Shown piece after piece: positions 36,203 to 45,654 of a stretch of 64,000 nt of DNA. The notes under the pieces are model-generated. The model searched no databases, was not told the DNA's origin, and was given only the letters and a program-made list of their open reading frames with translations. A program made the translations under genes and the position numbers. Numbering within the stretch: the first letter of the stretch is position 1; each line of letters starts with the position of its first letter. This DNA comes from Paludibacteraceae bacterium (GTDB lineage Bacteria > Bacteroidota > Bacteroidia > Bacteroidales > Paludibacteraceae): NCBI GenBank assembly GCA_024399545.1, contig JAKSNS010000004.1, forward strand, positions 16,994-80,993, given 5' to 3'.

Positions 36203-37401
36203 AAACAGAGTTATTCATAGCACTGAGGTATCTGTTTGCCAAAAAAAGGCATAATACCATAAACATGGTAACATGGGTTGCCGTGGGTGGGGTCATAGTC
36301 GGAACTATGTCTATGGTTTGCATGCTCTCCGTTCTTAATGGTTTCGAGAGGGTGATAGAATCGTCATTAACGGCTTTTGACGCAGACATTAAAATAAGTG
36401 CGATTGAGGGGACATGGATAAGTAGGAATGACAGCTTGTTGAGGGGAGTTAGGCGTGAATTGGGAAACGCGGCATTGTGGTGTCCCGTGGTGGAACAAGA
36501 TGGTATGGTAGGAGTTGGGGGACAGCATGTGCCAGTGAAAATAAAAGGAGTAGGGGCAAACTATGGTGACATAACAGGAATAGATGCCGTAATATGTTCA
36601 GGAAGAGCGGATTTCTCGCCAGGATACAAAGACGAACCTGTTGGGCTCTTGGGAATTGGGTTGGCGAATAAACTTGGGGTAAGCAGGGATTGTTATACGG
36701 AAATTTCGCTATATGTACCCAAAAACAGGAAAGTAAACATAGCAAGACCAGACGCCAGTTTCACAAAAATGAACTTCGTAAGCGGTGGGGAATTTTATGC
36801 CGGTCAGGAGAAATACGACAACAACTACATAATCTTGCCGATAGACTTGGTGGACAAGGCATATCAATTTGACGGAGAAAAGGTTAACGCATACGAAATA
36901 AAGACAGAAGAAGGTAATGACGAGGTTGAAAAAGTGTTGAAAGAGAGGCTCAAAGGAAAGTACAAAGTGCAGAATAGGATAGAACAGCAGGAAGACTTCT
37001 ACAAAATGAGTCAAGTGGAGAAGTGGTCAACCTTTATGATACTGAGTTTCATTATGTTGATAGCTACATTCAACATAGTCAGTTCGTTATCAATGATACA
37101 AATAGAGAAAAAAGAAGATACAAAACTATTCAGGAACCTCGGAGCAGAGGGGAAGATGGTCCGGAGGATATTCACATTGCAAGGGGTGATGATTTCATTC
37201 TTCGGGGTTATTTCCGGGATAATTTTGGGTGTAATAATAGTGTTGTTGCAGGAGAGGCTCGGATTTATAAAGATGGGTGAAGGTTTTATGGTTAACGCCT
37301 ACCCTGTGGAACTTAGATGTCTTGATTTAGTTGCTATATTCTTGGTAGTTATGGCTATGGGGGTAATTGCAGCAAGGCTAACGACAAAAAGAATGGTATG
37401 A
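36199..37401 (+). CDS. ABC transporter permease, FtsX/LolCE-like
   Basis: 400 residues with one N-terminal membrane helix (MVTWVAVGGVIVGTMSMVCM), a periplasmic domain and three C-terminal helices (MILSFIMLIATFNIVSSLS; VMISFFGVISGIILGVIIVL; LVAIFLVVMAMGVIAARL). This is the FtsX-like layout of LolC/LolE, which hand lipoproteins to the periplasmic carrier. ALRYLFAKKRHNTIN at the N-terminus supports this. The start is TTG, overlapping the rbfA stop. The ATPase partner is not adjacent. The next gene's ATG overlaps its stop. Confidence 0.85.
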   Translation: MKTELFIALRYLFAKKRHNTINMVTWVAVGGVIVGTMSMVCMLSVLNGFERVIESSLTAFDADIKISAIEGTWISRNDSLLRGVRRELGNAALWCPVVEQDGMVGVGGQHVPVKIKGVGANYGDITGIDAVICSGRADFSPGYKDEPVGLLGIGLANKLGVSRDCYTEISLYVPKNRKVNIARPDASFTKMNFVSGGEFYAGQEKYDNNYIILPIDLVDKAYQFDGEKVNAYEIKTEEGNDEVEKVLKERLKGKYKVQNRIEQQEDFYKMSQVEKWSTFMILSFIMLIATFNIVSSLSMIQIEKKEDTKLFRNLGAEGKMVRRIFTLQGVMISFFGVISGIILGVIIVLLQERLGFIKMGEGFMVNAYPVELRCLDLVAIFLVVMAMGVIAARLTTKRMV

Positions 37402-38543
37402 TACGAAAAATTCACATATACCTTTTTGCGGTAATTGTTATATTGTCCACATACGGTTGCGTGGATGAGACAAAGGTGAAAAGCGTGAGTCTCAACCCCG
37501 AAGAAATGACTTTGTCGATAGGTGAGACAAGACAGATTGAGTTGACAATCAACCCAATATCCTCTGCGATTTACAACTCGAAGATATGGAGCAGCAGCAA
37601 CCAAAACGTGGCAGTCGTAGATAACAAAGGCAATGTAACAGCGGTTTATGCAGGGACATGCGTAATAACGGCGACTGTTGACGGACACAGGGCAAGGTGC
37701 AAAGTTACGGTTGAGACACCAAGTTATGAACTTGAGATGAGTGAAGGTGCGGTATATACAACAGGGGTTGATGATGAAACTGGTGCTATGACACAAATAG
37801 TTAGGCTTTTTGATGACGGGTTGACGATGAACGAAGATGGGGAGGTGACAGGCAACGGAATGATGATAAACGTGTCATTATGCTCACCTGTAGGCACTGA
37901 CACACTGTCCGAAGGCAAATATATCGTGGAAGAGAGCCATAGGGAAATGACGGTTAAGCCAGGAGAAATGAAAGAAGAGGATGGGAGAAATTATGTTACT
38001 GGTTCATTCTTAGGACAATATACGGACGATGGACTGGTTGTGCTACTACTGACGGCAGGCAACGTAAACATAAGCAAGGACGAAGAAGGAAGATTTACAA
38101 TAGATTGCCAAATGGAGGGTGCACAGCAAGAGATAGTCAACGTCAGGTGGCAAGGCAAACCAACGACCTATAAATCAGAGACGGAAGAGCCTGAGAGGAT
38201 ATACTACAAAGATATGGTAATCAGCGACACTGTGATGGAGAGCGAAACAAACACACGCCACACATTGGTTACGCTCACTGATGGGAAATCGAAAATAAGA
38301 ATAAATTTCAGACTACCGCTATCGACAGAAGAACAACTGCTTGCGGGGAGGTATTCATTAAGTGACCAAGAGGTTTCATACACGATTTCACCAGAGGGAA
38401 GTTTCATTGAAAAAGACGGAAAAACCATTGATTTACAGAGTGCTAATATAAACGTAACACAGAAAGGCAAAGAGTATTTGGTAGAGGGTAGCATAAAGGG
38501 GGAAGACGAAAAAGACTACGTGGTGAAAAGCGGTAAGGAATGA
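37398..38543 (+). CDS. Lipoprotein with bacterial Ig-like (Big_2) domain
   Basis: 381 residues. The signal ends in a lipobox-like LSTYGC. A Big_2 domain (about 28-105) is clear: VKSVSLNPEEMTLSIGETRQ, WSSSNQNVAVVDNKGNVTAV, then AGTCVITATVDGHRARCKV. The remaining 270 residues contain two similar beta-rich blocks (MTQIVRLFDDGLTMN; TLVTLTDGKSKIRINFRL) of unknown function. It overlaps the permease stop by 4 bp, so both are made from one message. Probably outer-membrane or surface exposed. Confidence 0.75.
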   Translation: MIRKIHIYLFAVIVILSTYGCVDETKVKSVSLNPEEMTLSIGETRQIELTINPISSAIYNSKIWSSSNQNVAVVDNKGNVTAVYAGTCVITATVDGHRARCKVTVETPSYELEMSEGAVYTTGVDDETGAMTQIVRLFDDGLTMNEDGEVTGNGMMINVSLCSPVGTDTLSEGKYIVEESHREMTVKPGEMKEEDGRNYVTGSFLGQYTDDGLVVLLLTAGNVNISKDEEGRFTIDCQMEGAQQEIVNVRWQGKPTTYKSETEEPERIYYKDMVISDTVMESETNTRHTLVTLTDGKSKIRINFRLPLSTEEQLLAGRYSLSDQEVSYTISPEGSFIEKDGKTIDLQSANINVTQKGKEYLVEGSIKGEDEKDYVVKSGKE

Positions 38544-38612
38544 GGGAAAACGGTGGTGGAAAAAAAATAAAAAAAATGGCGATATTTGGTTGGAAGTTAC
38601 AAAAAAAAACAT

Positions 38613-38620
38613 TAAATTTG
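38613..38620 (+). promoter_or_regulatory. -7 box for rseC-rnf operon
   Basis: TAAATTTG on the plus strand, with TTG about 20 nt upstream. It is followed by CAGCCG and lies 10 nt before the rseC ATG. Confidence 0.55.
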
Positions 38621-38630
38621 CAGCCGAAAT

Positions 38631-39047
38631 ATGAACGATGAGACAATCAGACATAGAGGTGAAATAATCGCTATAAAAGAGGGAGTTGCGAAAGTTCGGA
38701 TAATGCAAACCTCGGCGTGCGCAGAATGCCACGCAAAGGGAGTTTGCACAGCTTCGGACCAGAAAGAGAAGATAATCGAGGTCGAGATGCGCCATGACGA
38801 CTTTTCGATAGGCGATGAGGTGTATGTCATCGTACAGAAGAGCTTAGGGATAAACGCAGTATTGTTGGCTTATATATTGCCGTTTGCGTTGATAATAATC
38901 ACCATGGCGATATTAAAGAACTTCATGGCAAACGACCTGCTGATAGGGACAATCTCGTTGGGGATGTTATTGCCATATATAGTGTTGCTCAGGGTGTTTA
39001 GAGACAAATTGAACGCAAAGTTCAAATTCCAAATCACCGAAATATAA
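38631..39047 (+). CDS. rseC: RseC/MucC family positive regulator
   Basis: 138 residues. The N-terminal beta region has a four-Cys cluster (QTSACAECHAKGVCTA) typical of RseC. Two membrane helices follow (INAVLLAYILPFALIIITMA; LIGTISLGMLLPYIVLL). In many bacteria RseC is encoded beside Rnf genes and takes part in the SoxR-reducing system. Here it heads the rnf operon, 27 bp before rnfB, which fits that link. Confidence 0.85.
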   Translation: MNDETIRHRGEIIAIKEGVAKVRIMQTSACAECHAKGVCTASDQKEKIIEVEMRHDDFSIGDEVYVIVQKSLGINAVLLAYILPFALIIITMAILKNFMANDLLIGTISLGMLLPYIVLLRVFRDKLNAKFKFQITEI

Positions 39048-39074
39048 ACAAACAGAAAACAAAGTAGAACGACT

Positions 39075-40181
39075 ATGAATATAATCACCATTTCAGTCAT
39101 CATTTTAGGAGCTATCGGCTGCATAGCGGCAGTCATTTTGTACATAGTAGCTCAGAAATTCAAAGTAGAGGAAGATGTCCGTATCGACCAGATCGTCGAG
39201 GTATTGCCAGGAGCGAACTGCGGTGGATGCGGCTACCCAGGATGTAGGGGATTCTCAGAAGCATGTGTCAAGAGTGACACATTGGAGGGTAAACTTTGTC
39301 CAGTCGGAGGACAGCCAGTAATGCAGAAAGTTGCTGCAATCCTCGGGATGGAGGCAGGCGAGGTCACTCCAAAAGTTGCCGTGGTAAGATGCAACGGCAC
39401 ATGCTCTAATCGTAAAAAGACAAACACATACGATGGTGCGAGAAACTGTAGGATAGCATCATCGCACTATTCAGGCGACACGGGGTGTGGGTTCGGCTGT
39501 TTCGGCTTTGGCGACTGCCAAGCTGTTTGTCCAGCGAACGCCATAGTTATTGACGAAGACAAAGGCATAGCCGAAATAATGGAAGACAAATGCGTTGGTT
39601 GTGGTGCTTGCGTCAAAGCTTGTCCTCGTTCTATCATTGAGTTAAGGAACAAAGGTCCAAAAGGCAAACGAGTATATGTTGGTTGCGTGAACAAAGACAA
39701 AGGTGCAGTGGCCAAAAAAGCATGCAACGCAGCATGTATAGGTTGCGGCAAATGCGCTAAGACATGTCCGTTCGAGGCAATCACGGTACAGAACAACGTG
39801 GCTTACATAGACTTCAACAAATGCAAGATGTGTAGGAAGTGTGTGACAGAATGCCCTACTGGAGCGATAAAGGATGTAAACTTCCCAACACCTGCGGTCA
39901 AACCAGCCAAGCCAGCGGCACCTGCAGAAAAGCCAACGGTTGTCGAGAAGCCTGTCATAACAGAAAAACAAGAGGTCATAGAAAAACCAGTTGTTAATGA
40001 GCAACCAAAAGTTGAGGAGCCTATTATCGTGGAACAGCCAAAAGTTGAGAAATCAATAAGTGAGGAGAAGCCAAAAGAAGAGACCCCAAAAGCCGAAGAG
40101 ACGATAATAATCGAGGAGCCAAAAGCCGAAGAAGAATCAAAAGAGAAGACTTCAGAGGCACAGGACCAGTCATTATTCTAA
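39075..40181 (+). CDS. rnfB: Rnf complex iron-sulfur subunit RnfB
   Basis: Electron-input subunit of the Rnf Na+/H+-pumping ferredoxin:NAD oxidoreductase. An N-terminal membrane anchor is followed by the Fe-S domain motif GANCGGCGYPGCRGF. Several CxxCxxCxxxCP ferredoxin motifs come next (CVGCGACVKACP; CIGCGKCAKTCP; CKMCRKCVTECP). At 368 residues it is longer than usual: the last ~90 residues are a low-complexity Glu/Lys/Pro tail (EKPVVNEQPKVEEP repeated). Operon order is rnfB-C-D-G-E-A. Confidence 0.95.
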   Translation: MNIITISVIILGAIGCIAAVILYIVAQKFKVEEDVRIDQIVEVLPGANCGGCGYPGCRGFSEACVKSDTLEGKLCPVGGQPVMQKVAAILGMEAGEVTPKVAVVRCNGTCSNRKKTNTYDGARNCRIASSHYSGDTGCGFGCFGFGDCQAVCPANAIVIDEDKGIAEIMEDKCVGCGACVKACPRSIIELRNKGPKGKRVYVGCVNKDKGAVAKKACNAACIGCGKCAKTCPFEAITVQNNVAYIDFNKCKMCRKCVTECPTGAIKDVNFPTPAVKPAKPAAPAEKPTVVEKPVITEKQEVIEKPVVNEQPKVEEPIIVEQPKVEKSISEEKPKEETPKAEETIIIEEPKAEEESKEKTSEAQDQSLF

Positions 40182-40222
40182 AATAATGACCGCAATTAAC
40201 CAGGTAAAACAAAATACACGAT

Positions 40223-41554
40223 ATGAGAACATTTAAAATCGGAGGTGTACATCCGAACGACTCAAAACTCTCGTCAGACAAGAGTATAGAGACTATGCCG
40301 TTGCCTGAGAAAGCGGTGATACCGTTGAGTCAGCACATAGGAGCACCAGCGACTCCAGTAGTAGAAAAAGGAGCGCATGTAGTGGTGGGGCAGTTGATAG
40401 CCCAAGCCACTGGATTTATGAGTTCTAACATCCACTCGCCCTACAGTGGAACGATTGAGAAGATAGAGGTGGCAAAAGACGCATGGGGAATGCCATGCCC
40501 ATCAATATTCATCAATGTTGAGGGCGATGAATGGGATGAGGCCATAGACAGGAGTGAAAAGATAAACCGCGAGTGCAAAAACACACCAGAAGAGATAATC
40601 AAGAAGATAGGCGATGCAGGCATCGTTGGTTTGGGTGGAGCATGTTTTCCAACCCATGTAAAACTCGGTATTCGTCCACCAGCCAAAGCGGAAGTGCTGA
40701 TAGTAAATGGCGTAGAATGCGAGCCATACCTGACATGTGACCATAGGTTAATGTTGGAACACGGCGAGGAGTTGCTAATTGGCGTAACTCTCATTATGAA
40801 AGCCATCAATGTTGAGCGTGCCATCATCGGCATAGAGTGTAACAAGATGGACGCTATTGAGCATCTTAGGGAGTTGGCTGTAAGGTATTTTGGCATAGAG
40901 ATTATGCCACTGAAAATGCACTATCCACAAGGCGGAGAGAAACAGTTGATTGACGCATGTATCGGTCGTCAAGTGCCAAGCGGCGCACTGCCAATAGCAG
41001 TAGGTGCAGTGGTTCAAAACGTAGCCACATGCTATGCTGTTTATGAAGCCGTACAGAAAAACAAGCCTCTCATTGAGAGGGTTGTAACAGTTACTGGAGA
41101 CGAGGTTAAGAACCCTTGCAATCTCAGGGTAAGGTTCGGAACACCACTGCAAATGCTTGTTGACAAAGCGGGCGGACTACCAGGAGAATACAAGATAATC
41201 GCCGGTGGCCCAATGATGGGGCGTGCCTTCAGCAACATAGACTCGCCGACGTCAAAAAGGACTTCTGGAGTCCTGATTATGCCAAGGGCTAAAGCCAAGA
41301 GACAGCCAGAAGAGAATTGCATAAGGTGTGCTAAATGTGTGAGCGCATGTCCAATGGGCTTGGAGCCATACCTGATAAGCACAATGACCGAGATGAAGAT
41401 GTGGGACGGCGTTGAGGCAGCCCATGTTATGGATTGCATAGAGTGCGGCTGTTGCCTCTACACATGTCCAGCCAACAGGCCATTGCTGGATTATATCAGA
41501 ATGGGCAAACAGACTGTCGGCGGCATCATCCGCGGCAGGGCACAGAAAAAATAA
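40223..41554 (+). CDS. rnfC: Rnf complex subunit RnfC
   Basis: NADH- and flavin-binding subunit of Rnf, 443 residues. GGVHPNDSKLS opens the domain. GGACFPTHVKLGI and LIVNGVECEPYLTCDHRLM are the NuoF-like nucleotide site. Two ferredoxin motifs near the C-terminus (CIRCAKCVSACPMGLEP; CIECGCCLYTCPANRP) bind 4Fe-4S clusters. It lacks the long C-terminal repeat tail seen in proteobacterial RnfC. Confidence 0.95.
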   Translation: MRTFKIGGVHPNDSKLSSDKSIETMPLPEKAVIPLSQHIGAPATPVVEKGAHVVVGQLIAQATGFMSSNIHSPYSGTIEKIEVAKDAWGMPCPSIFINVEGDEWDEAIDRSEKINRECKNTPEEIIKKIGDAGIVGLGGACFPTHVKLGIRPPAKAEVLIVNGVECEPYLTCDHRLMLEHGEELLIGVTLIMKAINVERAIIGIECNKMDAIEHLRELAVRYFGIEIMPLKMHYPQGGEKQLIDACIGRQVPSGALPIAVGAVVQNVATCYAVYEAVQKNKPLIERVVTVTGDEVKNPCNLRVRFGTPLQMLVDKAGGLPGEYKIIAGGPMMGRAFSNIDSPTSKRTSGVLIMPRAKAKRQPEENCIRCAKCVSACPMGLEPYLISTMTEMKMWDGVEAAHVMDCIECGCCLYTCPANRPLLDYIRMGKQTVGGIIRGRAQKK

Positions 41555-41578
41555 CAAACAAATAAAGGAAATAAACTT

Positions 41579-42550
41579 ATGATAGTTTCTCCATCACCCC
41601 ATATTCACAACAACGACAGTGTCCGCCGTGACATGTTGAATGTTCTGATAGCACTATTACCGGCATACATAATAACGCTCTTCTATTTTGGGTCAGGAGC
41701 GGTATATTTGACGGCGCTATCCATCTGTACCTGTATGCTCTGTGAGCACTTGATACAGAAATTCGTATTCAAAAAACCATCGCAATTAGGCAACCTTTCG
41801 GCTATAGTTACGGGAGCATTGCTGGCATTGAACCTGCCATCCAACCTTGATTGGTGGATTGTAATAATTGGTGCGATAGTTGCGATAGGCATAGGCAAGA
41901 TGACCTTCGGAGGTTTGGGACAAAACCCGTTCAACCCTGCTTTGGTTGGACGTGTCTTCCTATTGGTATCATTTCCAGCCCAGATGACCACATGGCCAAA
42001 ACCATCTCCAATGCACTTCGAGATTGACTATACCGATGTCGAGACTGGAGCTACGTATCTTACGCAGATGAAAGAAGGGCTTGTGTCGAACCCTGACTAC
42101 GCCGACCTGTTCATTGGCTCGATAGGTGGCTCGATGGGTGAGATTTCCGCAATAGCATTGCTTATCGGCTTTATATACCTGATTTGCACGAAGACGATCA
42201 CATGGCACATACCTGTATCAATCGTCACTACAGTCTTTGTTTTCACTGGTATAGTATTCCTCGTCGCTCCTGAAGGACACGCCGACCCACTGATACACAT
42301 TATGACAGGTGGTCTTTTGCTTGGTTCCGTCTTTATGGCGACTGACTATGCCACATCGCCAATGACGCACAAGGGACAGTTGATATACGGTGTTGGCATT
42401 GGTATCATCACATCGGTTATCCGTCTGTGGGGTGCTTATCCAGAAGGAGTATCTTTTGCGATACTTATCATGAACGCCGCCACACCGTTGATAAACCACT
42501 ATGTAAAACCAACTCGTTTCGGCGAGACAGTCAAAAAGGAGGGTAAGTGA
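41579..42550 (+). CDS. rnfD: Rnf complex membrane subunit RnfD
   Basis: Integral membrane subunit with covalently bound FMN, 323 residues. It starts IVSPSPHIHNNDSVRRDM, has several membrane helices, and shows FGGLGQNPFNPALVGRVFL, IGSIGGSMGEISA and FMATDYATSPMTHKGQ, all typical of RnfD/NqrB. Its stop overlaps the rnfG start (TGATG). Confidence 0.95.
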   Translation: MIVSPSPHIHNNDSVRRDMLNVLIALLPAYIITLFYFGSGAVYLTALSICTCMLCEHLIQKFVFKKPSQLGNLSAIVTGALLALNLPSNLDWWIVIIGAIVAIGIGKMTFGGLGQNPFNPALVGRVFLLVSFPAQMTTWPKPSPMHFEIDYTDVETGATYLTQMKEGLVSNPDYADLFIGSIGGSMGEISAIALLIGFIYLICTKTITWHIPVSIVTTVFVFTGIVFLVAPEGHADPLIHIMTGGLLLGSVFMATDYATSPMTHKGQLIYGVGIGIITSVIRLWGAYPEGVSFAILIMNAATPLINHYVKPTRFGETVKKEGK

Positions 42551-43206
42551 TGAAAAAGTTAGAATCGACATTTGCCAATATGTTTATAGTGCTCACGGTC
42601 ATTTCAATAGTGGCAGGGGCAGGGCTTGCGGCAGTATTCAAAATGACAGAAGCACCTATCGCCGAGGCTAACCTGAAGAAACAGCAGGAGGCAATAGCCG
42701 CCGTGTTGCCAGAAGGTGCGCAAGTTGGCGAGGCTGAGCAAGTCAACGGCAACAATATCTACAGGGCAACCGACGCACAAGGTGCTTTCGCAGGTATGGC
42801 AATAGAGATAAACACTAATGGCTTTGGCGGAAACGTCAAGATGATGGTGGGTTTCGACGCAAAAGGTGCATTGGTTGACTATTCAATCCTCGAAATGTCA
42901 GAGACTCCTGGACTTGGTTCAAAGATGGGCGAATGGTTCAGAGAGAAAAGCGACATCCGCGGTGCTTTGGTTTCAGATGGCGAAGTCAAAGTGTCGAAAG
43001 ACGGAGGTAAATACGACGCTATCACAGCGGCAACAATATCTTCAAGGGCATTCATGACTGGTGTAAACGCAGCAATGGCTACATTCACTGCCGCTACTGC
43101 TGAAGAAATACCAACAGATTGGCAGGATGCTGAGGCTTTTGCCGACAGCACTGCAACTGAGACTGAAAACTTTGAGACAACAAAAACAGAGGAGGCAGCA
43201 CAATGA
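42550..43206 (+). CDS. rnfG: Rnf complex subunit RnfG
   Basis: FMN-carrying periplasmic subunit, 218 residues. It has one N-terminal membrane helix (MFIVLTVISIVAGAGLAAVF) and the FMN-binding domain with ETPGLGSKMGE. AITAATISSRAF includes the Thr that carries FMN. A Thr/Glu-rich C-terminal tail is present. The ATG at 42550 shares one base with the rnfD stop; a GTG one codon earlier is possible but less likely. Confidence 0.93.
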   Translation: MKKLESTFANMFIVLTVISIVAGAGLAAVFKMTEAPIAEANLKKQQEAIAAVLPEGAQVGEAEQVNGNNIYRATDAQGAFAGMAIEINTNGFGGNVKMMVGFDAKGALVDYSILEMSETPGLGSKMGEWFREKSDIRGALVSDGEVKVSKDGGKYDAITAATISSRAFMTGVNAAMATFTAATAEEIPTDWQDAEAFADSTATETENFETTKTEEAAQ

Positions 43207-43787
43207 ATTACTTCAAACCACTCGTCAACGGACTCGTAAAAGAGAATCCAACATTCGTGCTGATTTTGGGTATGTGCCCTACATTGGGAACGACCACGTC
43301 AGCCATAAACGGTATGGGTATGGGACTTGCCACCATGGCGGTGCTTATGTGTACCAACACGGTTATTTCAGCGTTGAAGAACCTTATTCCCGACCAAGTC
43401 AGGATACCTTCCTACATTGTCGTAATCGCTGCGTTCGTGACAATAGTCCAAATGTGTATGCAAGCCTATATGCCTGATTTATACGCAACATTAGGACTAT
43501 TCATACCTTTGATTGTCGTAAACTGTATAGTACTTGGACGTGCCGAGGCGTTCGCCGCAAAGAACAATCCATTAGCATCGTTTATGGACGGAATAGGAAT
43601 AGGTTTAGGTTTCACGGGTGCGTTGACCATAATCGGCGCAATCCGCGAACTGCTTGGCACAGGCTGTATCTTCGGCTTCAACCTCTATCCAGAGCGTTTC
43701 GGCATTCTGATATTCGTTTTGGCTCCAGGCGCATTCCTCACATTGGGCTACCTCATAGCAATAATCAATAAACTTAGAGCAAAATAA
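43203..43787 (+). CDS. rnfE: Rnf complex subunit RnfE
   Basis: 194-residue integral membrane subunit. KENPTFVLILGMCPTLGTTTSA and LFIPLIVVNCIVLGRAEAFAAK are the conserved RnfE/NqrD stretches; the Cys residues are placed to bind the intramembrane iron centre. It overlaps the rnfG stop by 4 bp. Confidence 0.95.
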   Translation: MNYFKPLVNGLVKENPTFVLILGMCPTLGTTTSAINGMGMGLATMAVLMCTNTVISALKNLIPDQVRIPSYIVVIAAFVTIVQMCMQAYMPDLYATLGLFIPLIVVNCIVLGRAEAFAAKNNPLASFMDGIGIGLGFTGALTIIGAIRELLGTGCIFGFNLYPERFGILIFVLAPGAFLTLGYLIAIINKLRAK

Positions 43788-43790
43788 GCC

Positions 43791-44363
43791 ATGAAAATAT
43801 TTCTGATAATCATCTCGTGCATATTCGTCAACAACATCGTGTTGGCGCAGTTCCTTGGAATTTGTCCATTCCTCGGAGTATCAAAAAAAATAGACACAGC
43901 CATCGGAATGTCGGCTGCGGTACTCTTCGTGATGACCATTGCGACAATCGTAACATGGCTCATATACACATACGTGCTTATCCCATTGGGTGTTGAGTAC
44001 CTTCAGACCATTTCGTACATATTGGTAATCGCATTCTTGGTGCAGATGGTTGACATCATACTTAAGAAAACATCGCCTTCGCTCTACCAAGCGTTAGGTG
44101 TCTTCCTTCCACTGATTACCACGAACTGTACAATCCTTGGTGTTGCCATAATGGTAATACAAAAGCAGATGGGTTTGTTCGACAGCACCATCTTCGCAAT
44201 TTCCACGTCTTTGGGCTTTGGTGTTGCAATGGTTTTGTTTGCGGGTATTCGTGAACAATTGGCATTAACCAAGATACCTGAAGGTATGAAAGGGATGCCA
44301 ATAGCATTGATTACGGCTGGTTTGCTTGCCATGGCGTTTATGGGGTTCTCTGGTGTCTGCTAA
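43791..44363 (+). CDS. rnfA: Rnf complex subunit RnfA
   Basis: 190-residue integral membrane subunit, partner and homologue of RnfE. FVNNIVLAQFLGICPFLGV and LPLITTNCTILGVAIMV carry the conserved Cys residues. It lies 3 bp after rnfE and completes the six-gene set. Confidence 0.95.
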   Translation: MKIFLIIISCIFVNNIVLAQFLGICPFLGVSKKIDTAIGMSAAVLFVMTIATIVTWLIYTYVLIPLGVEYLQTISYILVIAFLVQMVDIILKKTSPSLYQALGVFLPLITTNCTILGVAIMVIQKQMGLFDSTIFAISTSLGFGVAMVLFAGIREQLALTKIPEGMKGMPIALITAGLLAMAFMGFSGVC

Positions 44364-44369
44364 TTCGTT

Positions 44370-45515
44370 ATGTTGAGCAATACGAAATACAAGAAACTGA
44401 CGGAAGCATTGATCTTCCTGCTGATTTTCTTCTTGGTATTCATACCGTTAGGAAACGCAATGGGGTTGAAGAATATGCTCAACACCATAATGCAAACCTC
44501 CTATCGGTTGCTGATTGACACATGCTTCTTCCTTATGGCCATCTGCGTCATTTCAGGAGCTTTGGGCAAATTATTGGTCGAGTTTGGGGTGGTAGATATG
44601 CTTGAGAAACTGCTTCGCCCGCTGATGAAACCAATATTCAACCTGCCTGGCGTAGCAGCCTTGGGTGCTGTGATGACCTTCCTCTCCGACAACCCAGCCA
44701 TCATAGCATTGGCAAAAGACAAGAGTTTTGCCCGGTACTTCAAGAAATACCAATTAGTCTCATTGACCAATTTTGGCACGGCTTTTGGTATGGGGTTGAT
44801 AGTCATTGCCTTTATGGCGGGTTTAGGTTTTGGGGGAGGCGCACTAGTTGGACTGCTGGGCGCAGTCTGCGGATGTATAATCTCAACAAGGCTTATGCAG
44901 CATTTCACGCTGAAAAGTTTCCCTGAATACGACTCTCCAGTCGAGATTGACGAGTTGATGACTGAAGACCAGATAAAGCTTGAGGAGGTAAAACGGGAAA
45001 GCAATTTCATCCGTGCATTAAACTCAATATTGGACGGTGGAAAGACCGGTGTTGACTTGGGTTTCGCCATCATACCAGGAGTTCTGATAATCTCTACGGC
45101 AGTAATGATTATGACATTTGGTCCTAACGTCGAGACTGGCGTATATACTGGTGCGGCATACGAGGGTGTGAAAATCCTTCCGTTCCTCGCAAGCAAGATT
45201 TCAATAGTCTTCGAGTGGCTCTTTGGATTCACGCAAGCAGAATTGGTAGCATTCCCAATAACAGCGTTGGGAGCTGTTGGTGCGGCTTTAGGGTTAATGC
45301 CAGAATTTATATCGCAAGGCTTTATTGACAATAACGCAGTAGCGGTATGCACGGCAATAGGAATGTGTTGGTCGGGATTCCTCTCAACACACACAGCCAT
45401 GCTTGACTCGTTGGGATACAGACATTTAATATCGAAGGCGATATTGGCGCATACGATAGGTGGATTGTCAGCTGGTATTATTGCTCATTTCGCTTGGGTA
45501 ATAATCGCAATGTAA
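44370..45515 (+). CDS. Gate/nucleoside-recognition domain membrane protein
   Basis: 381-residue polytopic membrane protein. LSDNPAIIALAKDKSFARYF and the Gly-rich helices (MAGLGFGGGALVGLLGAVCG) fit the Gate (nucleoside recognition, SpmA/SpmB/YjiH-like) group. A second copy of the repeat-like core follows (FGFTQAELVAFPITALGAVG). Substrate is unknown. It starts 6 bp after rnfA and is followed by a strong terminator, so it is the last gene of the rnf operon. That position hints at a transport process driven by the ion gradient made by Rnf (inference). Confidence 0.7.
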   Translation: MLSNTKYKKLTEALIFLLIFFLVFIPLGNAMGLKNMLNTIMQTSYRLLIDTCFFLMAICVISGALGKLLVEFGVVDMLEKLLRPLMKPIFNLPGVAALGAVMTFLSDNPAIIALAKDKSFARYFKKYQLVSLTNFGTAFGMGLIVIAFMAGLGFGGGALVGLLGAVCGCIISTRLMQHFTLKSFPEYDSPVEIDELMTEDQIKLEEVKRESNFIRALNSILDGGKTGVDLGFAIIPGVLIISTAVMIMTFGPNVETGVYTGAAYEGVKILPFLASKISIVFEWLFGFTQAELVAFPITALGAVGAALGLMPEFISQGFIDNNAVAVCTAIGMCWSGFLSTHTAMLDSLGYRHLISKAILAHTIGGLSAGIIAHFAWVIIAM

Positions 45516-45538
45516 TAAAAAACGATAAAGAATAAAGG

Positions 45539-45573
45539 AAAACAGCCAACCGTTTTTCGGTTGGCTGTTTTTT
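45539..45573 (+). terminator. Strong terminator of the rnf operon
   Basis: AAAACAGCCAACCG pairs with CGGTTGGCTGTTTT around TTTTT and ends in a T run. Confidence 0.92.
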
Positions 45574-45593
45574 GTAGAGAAAGGCGGCTTCTA

Positions 45594-45615
45594 TAGGTGA
45601 GTTCTATAAATTCAC
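45594..45615. repeat. Solo end of family 3 element
   Basis: GGTGAGTTCTATAAATTCA, the terminal sequence of the 23-bp inverted-repeat element at 59912-60115, occurs here alone. Confidence 0.6.
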
Positions 45616-45654
45616 AGATAGGAGGAAAAAAGGCCAGTGACGCAGCAAATTTGA

